Of a stretch of 10,023 bases of DNA, positions 1 to 7,340 are shown in pieces. Below the pieces are notes generated by a model. That model ran no database searches, was not told the origin of the DNA, and saw only the letters and a list, made by a program, of their open reading frames with translations. The stretch's first letter is position 1, and every line of letters begins with the position of its first letter. The position numbers were made by a program, and so were the translations under genes. This DNA comes from Exiguobacterium profundum (GTDB taxonomy: Bacteria > Pseudomonadota > Alphaproteobacteria > Rhodobacterales > Rhodobacteraceae). Where the stretch lies: the NCBI GenBank assembly GCA_013693875.1, contig CP059262.1, forward strand, positions 449,575 through 459,597. The letters run 5' to 3'.

Positions 1-795
1 CCCGCCCGATACCGAAATCCAGGCCAGCGCATAGGCCATGGGCCAGGCACGGCGCGGGTCGCTCAAGGACGCCAGCGCAGATGGCACCTGATCGGCGCAG
101 GCCCGGCCCTCAAGCAGCCGCCGGATCGCCTTGAACGCGCTGGCCTGATCCGGCGCCGGGGCTTTCCGAACCTCCTGGAAGACGGCATCGAAGCCGTCTG
201 AGCGATCCGTTCGCGTCGCAAGGTAATGCCAGGCGATCAGGGCGTCAGCGGATTGCGCCCGGAATGCATCAAGCTGGTTCTCCAAGACTTGAAAGACCAG
301 CCGCGCGTCAAGTTCCGGGTCGTTCACATGCCCTGCCTGCAGCCGCCCATCTTGATAGTGCTTGACGAGGTGATGATAGGGGTTGCGCGGAAAGGCCAAG
401 GGGTTCAGCCAAAGCGTGTCGATCGGCGCCCGCATCTTTTCGCGCAGACGGGGGCGGGCGGCGAGAAGGTGTTCGATGTCGTGGCGCAGGATGTTGTGGC
501 CGAGGATGTGGGGAACATCGTCCAGCGCCGCTTCCAGAAGATCGAGGGATCGCGCGAGACCGCCCTTTGCCGCCACCACCGCGGGTCCATCCTGCCGGAC
601 CGCCGCAAGATCGAAAATCCTGGCGGCCTTCGGATCGACTTCAAGATCGACAGAGAGGCAACGCTCCGGGAGGGAGGCTTGTTCTCGGATCGGGAACGCA
701 GGAAACTGAAGAAAGCCATCGGAATTGGACCGACGCGAGGGCGATTGCTCCGTCTTAGGGTGGCCTGGCGAACCTAGCAAGAGACGTGCGCCCAT
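1..795 (-). CDS. DEDDh-type exonuclease domain, N-terminal part of a probable RecQ-like helicase protein (partial)
   Basis: The minus strand is open without a stop from an ATG at 795 to the window edge, giving 265 residues; the C-terminus lies beyond base 1. Three exonuclease motifs appear in order: Exo I as D50-L-E52 in SVDLEVD, Exo II around H100-N101 to D106 (GHNILRHD), and an Exo III-like segment at 156-165 (HVNDPELDAR). Between them, residues 126-145 contain the segment FPRNPYHHLVKHYQDG. I recall similar segments from proteins in which a 3'-5' exonuclease precedes a RecQ-type helicase; the helicase part is not visible here. Expected role: cytoplasmic trimming or unwinding of nucleic acid. 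The ATG at 795 is the only ATG upstream of the core in this frame; residues 1-45 look poorly conserved and the Shine-Dalgarno is weak (GGGG). The gene is co-oriented with the GTPase pair upstream, after a ~280 bp gap. The frame is intact, unlike its neighbours. Exonuclease call fairly sure; helicase fusion less so. Confidence 0.62.
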   Translation of the reverse strand, partial: MGARLLLGSPGHPKTEQSPSRRSNSDGFLQFPAFPIREQASLPERCLSVDLEVDPKAARIFDLAAVRQDGPAVVAAKGGLARSLDLLEAALDDVPHILGHNILRHDIEHLLAARPRLREKMRAPIDTLWLNPLAFPRNPYHHLVKHYQDGRLQAGHVNDPELDARLVFQVLENQLDAFRAQSADALIAWHYLATRTDRSDGFDAVFQEVRKAPAPDQASAFKAIRRLLEGRACADQVPSALASLSDPRRAWPMAYALAWISVSGG

Positions 796-1057
796 GAACG
801 CGCCCCGTCACGTCGCCCGACAGCCGCAATTTGACGCGGGGATGCCCTGGCGCGTGGATACGACGGCCCCGCACAATCGGCGCGATCCGTGTCCTGGTCC
901 GCAGCGGGAAGGCGATGCCAGCACCCTGTCGCCAGACGCGCGGACCCCTTGGCGCGCCGCGATGCTGCCCGCCTTCGTGCCGGAGCTCAATGCGCCGCTG
1001 CGGGCAAAGCCCGGCAATGCCTTGGCAGGTGGGATTCCGTGGAACCCGAAGAAATGA
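794..1057 (+). CDS. Doubtful small hypothetical ORF (87 aa)
   Basis: An ATG-to-TGA frame of 88 sense codons fills most of the gap between two minus-strand genes. About three quarters of third positions are G or C, in line with the neighbouring genes, and a weak purine stretch (AAGAGA) lies about nine bases before the ATG. The product is proline- and arginine-rich with three Pro-Trp dipeptides and a C-terminal PWNPKK; it has no signal peptide, membrane segment or motif I recognise. Its ATG shares the tetranucleotide CATG at 793-796 with the start codon of the minus-strand exonuclease gene, and it runs convergently into the end of the GAP1-like gene. In a high-GC genome a chance ORF of this size is common, so the stretch may equally be non-coding leader for the exonuclease gene. 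Confidence 0.22.
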   Translation: MNAPRHVARQPQFDAGMPWRVDTTAPHNRRDPCPGPQREGDASTLSPDARTPWRAAMLPAFVPELNAPLRAKPGNALAGGIPWNPKK

Positions 1058-1076
1058 AGTCTAACCGGCGGGATGG

Positions 1077-2771
1077 TCAAGCCAGCGCGGCTCGCGCAGC
1101 CAGATCGGGGCATTCCTTGCATGGGTCGAAAGCTCCACCAAACGCCCAGTGCGTCATCCCGAAAGGGGCAAACGGTCTGGACGGATCCTGCAGGCTGGCA
1201 GCAAAGCCTGCGAGTCTCTGGATGGGGACATCCGGGCGAAGATTGCCGCCGGGGCGTTGGGGAAACGGTCGGTCACCCCGGAACCACGCGTCCAGCGGCC
1301 GTGGATGCTTGACCTCCTGAACATAGGAGTGCAGCGCAAAGACCAGGTAGGAGAAAGGACTTCCGATCCCGGCAGCGGCACCCTCAGTTCGGGAAACAGC
1401 CAAGCATGGCAAGGACCGAATTGCCCAGCAACTGCGCGTATTCGTCCAGGTCTTCAATGCAGGCGACCCGCATCGAAAGGCAAAGAAGACCCTGCACCGC
1501 GCACAGAACACGGGAATCGTCTTCGTCAAGAAAGCGGTAGCGCGTGAAATGCGGCGCCGACAGTGCCAGCAATCGCCCGGCAAGATAGGTCCGCGCCGCA
1601 GCCACCTTGTCCAGATCGACCGTTTCGGCAAAGGCCTTGTCCCCTGGCGTCTGCCAGCGAAGCCCTTGCAGATAGCTGGTCAGCCGCGCCAGTGGACTGC
1701 TCTGGACCGCGTCCGGCGCAGCAAGGTCAGGCTACCTTCGCCAGGCCAGGTCATGGCCGTGTCCGGTGCCGCCAGATCGGCGAAATCGAAGATGGGATCG
1801 TCCGAAACGCCAGGGTCAGGCTCGGCAAGCCTCCCGGTCGGGGTCTCCGTCACATGCCCCTGCATGGCTGCGGCCTGGTCCGGCCAAAGCTGCGCCGCGC
1901 CCGGAAAGAGCCGCCCCGAACCACCCTTGCGCGGGCGGGCGACGTGCTTGACAGGAAGAAACGCGAGGCGTCGATCTCGCCTTGCAGGTCAGGTTGAGGA
2001 CGCACCTCGGGCGGGTGGGAATCCCGGAACGGCAGTCGCCCCGACTCTATCGCAAGACCATCGCCCGTTCCCGTATCCGTTGCATAGAACCGGGCCGTCG
2101 GCGCGGCCAGCGCGGGTTTGCCCCGAAGGCAAAGGAAGCCATCGACCGTTGACGGCAAGATCCTCGTCCTCAAGCTGCATCGCCCATTCCCGCGACAGGT
2201 CGGCGATGGGGTGCGCATCCTCTGGAAGCTCTCTGGCAAAGGCGGCTTGCACATCGCTGCGCAGCAGCGGCTCAAGCGGCATGTTCAGGCGGTTCAGCTG
2301 CCCTTCGTGATTGGGCGTTCCAAGACAGGGTCCGGTTTCGTCGAACAGAAGGGTGGCCATCATCGGGATCAGGGCGGGCTCCCAGCGATCCTCGACAGCC
2401 AGCACCGCGCAATGGGAATAGGAACGCCCCGGCTTGCCCTCGCCGTTCTCGGGCCGTGACTGGATTCGGGCGAACAGCCCGTAAAGGTGGTCGCCAACAT
2501 GGACGGGCCGGTACAGAAAGGCGCCGCCAGGGCGGGTGCGCGCATCGACCGAATTCGCCCCCTGCCAGTTCCTTACAAACCGGTCCGGCGCGCAATACAC
2601 CTGCAAGGCATCCGGAAATCCGGCGGACCGGGCCGTCATCCGATGGTCGGTGTTCGGCTTGATGGGGCCGCGATAATCCCGGCTTCCCTGGATCAGCTTG
2701 CCATAGACATACAGATGAACCCGGTAGCATTCCGGTTCCGACACCGAGTCGAAGGCATCCTGGCGGATCAT
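1077..2771 (-). CDS. GAP1-like (GTPase-associated protein 1) component, ~565 aa, frameshifted
   Basis: The gene starts at ATG 2771, sharing ATGA with the stop of the GTPase gene, so the two are probably translationally coupled. Residues 1-209 read cleanly: beta-rich, beginning MIRQDAFDSVSEPECYRVHL, with a GRSYSHCAVL segment at 115-124 that resembles the glycine-arginine/histidine signature I associate with the N-terminal domain of GAP1 proteins. Reading on requires four frame changes, near 2146 (CC run), 1921 (CC run), 1715-1728 and 1381-1393 (CCC/GGG). The pieces give a linker rich in Asp/Pro, then a helical part (TYLAGRLLALS..., LDEYAQLLGNSVLAML) and a C-terminus ending at a TGA at 1077. 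Net length is a multiple of three. GAP1 proteins are known as obligate partners of TRAFAC GTPases in conflict-type systems; a regulatory or effector-coupling role here is inferred from position. Family call is moderate; the N-terminal fold could be another beta-rich family. Confidence 0.5.
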
Positions 2772-3835
2772 GCCGGTTCCAGATCGTCGATCGAGGCATA
2801 CATCGGCCCGGTGATGCGGCCCGTCAGGGCGAACAGCAAGGGCGGAGCCAGATTGAACGGCTGCCAGAGGTTCAGGGACCGGTTTTGCGAGACGGCCTGG
2901 GGGAAGTGGTCGCGGTAGCCGGGAAGACTGTCGTCGTCCAGGTCGTATTCGCTGACCGCACGGGTACGAAGCCCTGGCGCCCAAGGGTACCCATACCAAT
3001 TCGCCGCACCGGTATGCCCGATGAACCCGAAGGTGGAAACCGGAAAGACCATGGTGCGGACAGAATCGCCATGCTTGCCCGCGCGAAGCAGGTCGCGGAA
3101 CTGGTTCACACCCGCACAGTCCCTCGCGAGACCCAGGAAGGACTCGTGGTTTCGCGCGACCAGGCCCGCAGTGGGGCCTATGTCGCCCAGGACCATTTCG
3201 TATTTGGTCAGGCAGAGCGCCACATGGCGGAAAGGCACAGCGTTCGGGGTCGAGTTCTTCAACTCGCAGGCCAGCCGGTATTCCTCCAGAAGGCGGGCGC
3301 CCATTGACAGATCGTACTCGTCCCGCCCAAGAGTCAGACAGATGACCAAACCCGAAGACTGCACGACCGCGTCCCGATACTCGCTGCGGCGTTTGCGAAA
3401 GACTTCATCGTTGGCAAATTCCTGATGGTACCCATCCGGTGCAAGATCACCGCCACGCCCATCGACAATGGAGAAGTCGATAGAATACTGACTTGGCTCA
3501 CTGCTGCGCCGCCACAGCGCCCGCTCCGTCCGCGCCGGCAGGCCGTAGCGCAGGCGCGCGCTGTATCGGCGCGCCTTGTCGGTGCCTTCGTTCCGGCCTT
3601 CGAAGGAGTCCTTGCCGCGCAGGATATTGTCGAAATGAGAGACCAGATTCTCATGGTCCATGCGACGCGCCTCGTCACCGTCCGGCAGCGTTTCAAGAAC
3701 CGGATCTTCGACCCTATCCGGGCCTTCCTCCAGATCCCGCACCCGCGACGGATGGTTCAGAAGCGCGGCCAGAAGGTGCGTCTTGCCTGACTTGGACTGC
3801 CCGATCAGCGTGACGGTTTCGGACTTCTCGGCCAT
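2768..3835 (-). CDS. P-loop GTPase of the conflict-system (double-GTPase-like) type, 355 aa
   Basis: This is an intact 355-codon frame from ATG 3835 to TGA 2768. The G1/Walker A motif is GQSKSGKT at residues 12-19, right after an N-terminal beta strand (VTLI). A Walker B/G3-like DGRGGD lies at 125-130 after a hydrophobic strand, a G4-like TKYE at 210-213 (following VALCL), and a G5-like PVST at 265-268. A long charged insert (about 35-115) separates the P-loop from G3. The G4 Asp is replaced by Glu, so guanine specificity is not certain. It has no signal peptide or membrane segment and should be cytoplasmic. It fits the TRAFAC-type GTPases, including Pfam double-GTPase families, that sit beside GAP1 genes. 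It is the first gene of the minus-strand unit and overlaps the GAP1-like gene by four bases. The start is supported by the P-loop at the usual distance; the Shine-Dalgarno (GGGAG, 12 bases upstream) is poorly spaced. Confidence 0.75.
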   Translation of the reverse strand: MAEKSETVTLIGQSKSGKTHLLAALLNHPSRVRDLEEGPDRVEDPVLETLPDGDEARRMDHENLVSHFDNILRGKDSFEGRNEGTDKARRYSARLRYGLPARTERALWRRSSEPSQYSIDFSIVDGRGGDLAPDGYHQEFANDEVFRKRRSEYRDAVVQSSGLVICLTLGRDEYDLSMGARLLEEYRLACELKNSTPNAVPFRHVALCLTKYEMVLGDIGPTAGLVARNHESFLGLARDCAGVNQFRDLLRAGKHGDSVRTMVFPVSTFGFIGHTGAANWYGYPWAPGLRTRAVSEYDLDDDSLPGYRDHFPQAVSQNRSLNLWQPFNLAPPLLFALTGRITGPMYASIDDLEPA

Positions 3836-3945
3836 GTCGCGCGTCGGCTCCCAATAGGCACAGCCGGATGCGGCTTCAAATCCGCGATTGCGGCCAAGTA
3901 TAAGGGACCTTACACTAAATTTTATTGATTGGAATAGGTGCGCGG
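3836..3945. promoter_or_regulatory. Divergent intergenic promoter region
   Basis: These 110 bases separate the outward-facing GTPase gene and the plus-strand unit, so promoters for both should lie here. The right half (about 3895-3935) is clearly richer in A+T than the rest of the window. A plus-strand sigma70-like pair is possible: TTGCGG (3888-3893), 17 bp, TACACT (3911-3916). On the minus strand TATACT (complement of 3897-3902) resembles a -10 box but lacks a good -35. A perfect inverted repeat, TAAGG-GA-CCTTA (3901-3912), lies over both candidates and could be an operator. The individual boxes are weak matches. Confidence 0.4.
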
Positions 3946-5991
3946 ATGCAGTTTGACTACCTCTGGGACAAGTCCGAGTCCGTCCTGCTTATCCACCTTT
4001 CGCCGACCGACCGGCGGTTGTCGATGGTCGGCGTGCTGGTTTCCGCCGATTTGGATGGGAAGACTTGGCCGCTTCTGGATGTTGCGTGTTCCGACTTCGA
4101 CGATGCTGACCATACGCTTCATACACTGCTGGTTCCGCTGCCCCCGATTTGTTCAAGTCCGGCGATCCGGTCAGCGTGACCGTTGAGCCGGTCGCAGCTT
4201 TCGGGGCCGAACCCTTGCCTGCCGACAGGATCGCCCTGACGGACGGCGCCGCGGTGGCGGGCGCGCGGCCGGTCTGGTGGGAAATGCGCGACGAGGGCGG
4301 CTGGACCAGTATCCGGGTTCTGGAATCTCGCCCCGTGGCGGCGCCCAACATCGTTGTGGTGCAAAGCAACCGACGCGCCGATTCGATCTTTCCCGCCGTC
4401 CAGTCCGAAGCCGAAGAGCAAGGCGCTGCGCTGGTACTGGAGGTGGAAACTCTCCAGACTCCTGACGGATTGGAGCATGAAGTCGTGCTTCGGCCCGACC
4501 CGCGGGCGGCAGCACGACGGTGCATCTTCGCCTTCTTGCCGCCGACCCGACGGTCTGCGACATCCTTTCGGCGGAACACCCGGATATCGCGCTCCCTTCC
4601 CCCGCTTTTCGGCGACTCTGCCCCGGGGAACACGCGAACCGGTATCGTTCCACGTCCACTCCGGCGGGCGAACCAACCCGACAGCCGGGACCGAGGCCAT
4701 CGTCCAGTTCCTTGACAGGCTGGTCGTATCGACGGTGCCGCCGCAGCCGATCAGGGTGATCCTGGCAGGTAGGCCCCGCGGGCAGATCGACTCTCCGGTG
4801 GTTTTGGTCGGCTTGGGCGACGGCGCCGTCGAGCTGGATGGTGGCGCGTTGCGGTCGCGGCTTGACGGGAACCTGGACGGAACAGCCCAATCCCCGTCGA
4901 GTGATCGCCCCTCGGGGTCGGTCCTGTACGCGCCCGGACCATCCGAAGCCTTCGTCGAAGCCCTGCGCTGCCAGATCGTCGCGCGGATCAGCCGCGCTTT
5001 TCCGACGCTGCCGCGCCTGCGTCCGGTGAATGCCGCATCCCTTCTGCAAAGCCCAAGCCTGTTTCAGACGCTTGCTGCCCTCGGCAGCGGCTGGCTGCCC
5101 CGGGTCAGGAGGGCGCCCTGCGCCGTGCGCTTCAGATCGGCCAGGACGAAGGTGCCGAATTGCGCCACCTTTGCGCGTTCGTGATGCGTTCACAGCTTGC
5201 GCAGCTGCGCCAGGGCGGATGGCGAACAGACTCTGCCGACATGGATGACGCGCGCATCGACCTCTGGCTCCATTCGCCGCTTGGGAATAGCTTTGGCTGT
5301 GTGGCCGTCCTGGGGTGGGACCGAAGCTGCCAGCTGCTTGCAGAGGGCCTGCGCCCCGATGCCATGAACCTGAGCGAACCATCCGAGACCGAGATGGATC
5401 GGTGGGCGGCGGCCACGTCCCGGCTGGAAATGCTGGTCCGACTGGACTTGGCGAAGGCAAGCCGCGCCGATCTTCTGGCCGATACTCATGACATGCGGCA
5501 TTCGATGGCAAGGATCGAGGCCGACTGGGAAGACGCGCTGGATCTCATCGAAACCGCCCAATCCGAGATCGGATACTATCCGGCTCTGCCTCTGGAGGCG
5601 TTTCTTTCCCCGATCCCGGCAGCCGCCCGGACATGCGTCTGGTACAGACGCTGCGGGCAACTCTGATCCGGCGGCTTTCCGACACGCTTTCGCGGCACCG
5701 GCCGTCGAACTTGCGGGTCGCATGGCCCGCCGTCTCGCACAGGGCCTGCACGAGGATTTCCGCAAGCTGCTGGCGCTGGTCCAGCGGGAAGGCCTGATCC
5801 TGCCCAAGATGTTTGCACAACCCGGCGGTCTGATGGACGCGGCGGGTCCGGTGATATTCGTAGGCGACGCCGAAAGCCTTTCGGACTGGCTGACGGTTCG
5901 CAGCGATGACAATTCGCTGGTCCGGTCCTGGAAGGATGAAATTCAAGCGCAGCGTGGTCGCGGCCGGGAGGAAATGAGGCGCCAGCTGTGA
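3946..5991 (+). CDS. Unrecognised ~680-aa cytoplasmic protein, beta-rich N-terminus and helical C-terminus, frameshifted
   Basis: I do not recognise this protein. The start is ATG 3946 (MQFDYLWDKSESVLLIHLSP), six bases after an AGGT; a TTG at 3925 would add seven residues. The coding path changes frame about six times: near 4141-4145 (C5), 4504-4506 (G3), 4599-4603 (C5), 5098-5104 (C4G3), 5615-5628 and 5688-5693, ending at TGA 5991. The rebuilt N-terminal half is rich in short beta-type segments (VSVTVEPV, ALVLEVETL, PIRVILAGRP) without Cys clusters; the C-terminal third (about 5105-5991) looks helical and charged (LLALVQREGLILPKMF; MARRLAQGLHEDFRK). No P-loop, nuclease, signal peptide or membrane motif is visible. 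It leads the plus-strand unit, divergent from the GTPase, so a role in the same module is inferred. The total span is exactly 682 codons. It could be an adaptor or a scaffold; two adjacent genes (break near 5100) is a less likely reading. Confidence 0.55.
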
Positions 5992-6088
5992 CCCGGTACC
6001 CGCTCGGTTTCCCTTGCTTTCTCTGGTCCGGACGGTTCCAGTTGCGTCGGACGATTTCCTGATCGACCCAGAACGAGGATCGAGGGCA

Positions 6089-7340
6089 ATGCACGACCCG
6101 ACCCAGAGGTGTAAGCGGATCATGGCCGCGGTGCTTGCCTGCGGGTTCATTGCCCGCCCGGCATTCGCCGATCCGGATCTGCGGATCTTCGTGGTCGATG
6201 CGGTGATGCTGGCCGGGATGGATGCAGCAATGCGCAACCAGACCGAAACCCATATCCGCGAAGACATCGCGCAATTGTCCGAAGACCCGCTTATGCACCC
6301 GATCTTGCCGCCTACCTGATGGTGCAGAACGGGCGCAGTACCCAGGTCTTCGGCTACACGCAGCTTCCAAAAGGCACCCGTGTGGATGGCGCTGTGCGCG
6401 ACGGCATCAGAAAGGGATCGAACGTGCCATCGCGGGCCAGGCCACCGGGCGTCTGGATTTCTTAGGCGCTGCGCGGCCGGTTGCTGGACGTACTTGGCGA
6501 CTCGGGGTTCTGCAGTCCGGTGGCAGCGTGGACCTGCATGTCTTTGCAGACGAATGGCGAGCGGCAGTGGATGCCGTCCACACCATATCGTCGGCAGACG
6601 GAGTAAGCGCCACGACCAGCAAGCGGCCAAGCCAGTGCTTCGTCCGCGACCTTGGCGAGCATACGCTCGTCAACGCGCCCTGGCCCGCAAACATCGAACT
6701 GCGCGTCGAACTGCGCCCCCGAGCAACGCGCGGCACCATCTGAACTTGCGCTTGGCACGCTGATTGCCGTGCTGTCGGGGGCATCAACCTGCCCTATGCG
6801 TATTCGCTTGGCATTGCGGGACCACGCTGTCCGCCCGGACGGCACCTGGCCCCGGCCTTCCTTCCACTGGACGATCCCGCAAACTGTGATCGCCCCGAGC
6901 CTCCGGATGGACCGACGACAGATCGGAAACCGCCCTGTGTCCCGGATAGCCCGCTGCTTGCCGCCAGTGACCCCGGACTGGTGCGCCGTCCCCTGAATCT
7001 GGTGGCGGTGGACGGGGATGGCGTGGCGACCGGGCTTGCGATCACCGCCCAGTCAGGTCCGGCAGCAAGCAGGGCGTCCTGGCACCTGGGGCCGGTCGCG
7101 GTTCAGCCGGGCGGAGCCCCGGACCTGGGCCAGATTCTGGCCCATGGATCGGGCGCGCCGTTGCGTCTGCTGGTGCAAGGCGCGGGTAACTGCTCCATGG
7201 CTCAACCGCTCCAGGCCGAGGTCGCCTTGATGGGTTCGTCACAAACCTCGGTCCACCTGGTGACCGCTCCTGTCGCTTGCGACGCGCTGGCCGCACCGAT
7301 GGGCCTGTCCTTCGACCTCCTGACTGTGACGGTGAACTGA
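6089..7340 (+). CDS. Secreted cysteine-containing protein of unknown function, ~417 codons, frameshifted
   Basis: The start is ATG 6089 with a strong GAGGG six bases upstream. The N-terminus is a Sec-type signal peptide: QRCKR, a hydrophobic core (IMAAVLACGFIA) and a likely cleavage after AFA in RPAFADPD. The path then changes frame near 6298-6300 (CCC), 6414-6416 (GGG), 6716-6720 (C5) and 6777-6781 (G5). After the last break it is open to TGA 7340. Conserved-looking pieces include AYLMVQNGRSTQVFGYTQLPK, a proline-rich stretch with spaced cysteines (about 6810-6950; PRCPP, ANCDR, PPCVP), and a beta-rich C-terminus (VEALG-like strands, GAGNCSM, APVACDAL). Multiple cysteines fit an oxidising periplasmic or extracellular location. 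I recognise no enzyme motif. The stop is followed at once by the ATG of the vWA gene, so the two exported proteins are probably made together and may interact. The segment about 6440-6700 is the least certain part of the reading. Confidence 0.5.

Noticed and set aside
226-777. Plus-strand ORF of 183 codons
   Set aside because: It lies antisense to the exonuclease domain, whose minus-strand reading has clear ordered motifs; the plus reading has no recognisable motif.
1050-1085. Shared terminator between convergent gene ends
   Set aside because: No GC-rich hairpin followed by a T run is visible on either strand.
1549-2310. Plus-strand ORF of 253 codons
   Set aside because: It is antisense to the GAP1-like gene and rich in Ser, Arg and Pro; a shadow frame that looks long only because the true gene is frame-broken.
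4171-5511. Minus-strand ORF of 446 codons
   Set aside because: It is long but rich in Pro, Arg, Ser and Gly, typical of antisense frames in high-GC DNA. The plus-strand pieces opposite have better protein-like composition.
5545-6630. Minus-strand ORF of 361 codons
   Set aside because: It spans the end of one plus-strand gene, the intergenic gap and the signal peptide of the next; low-complexity antisense composition and no domain.
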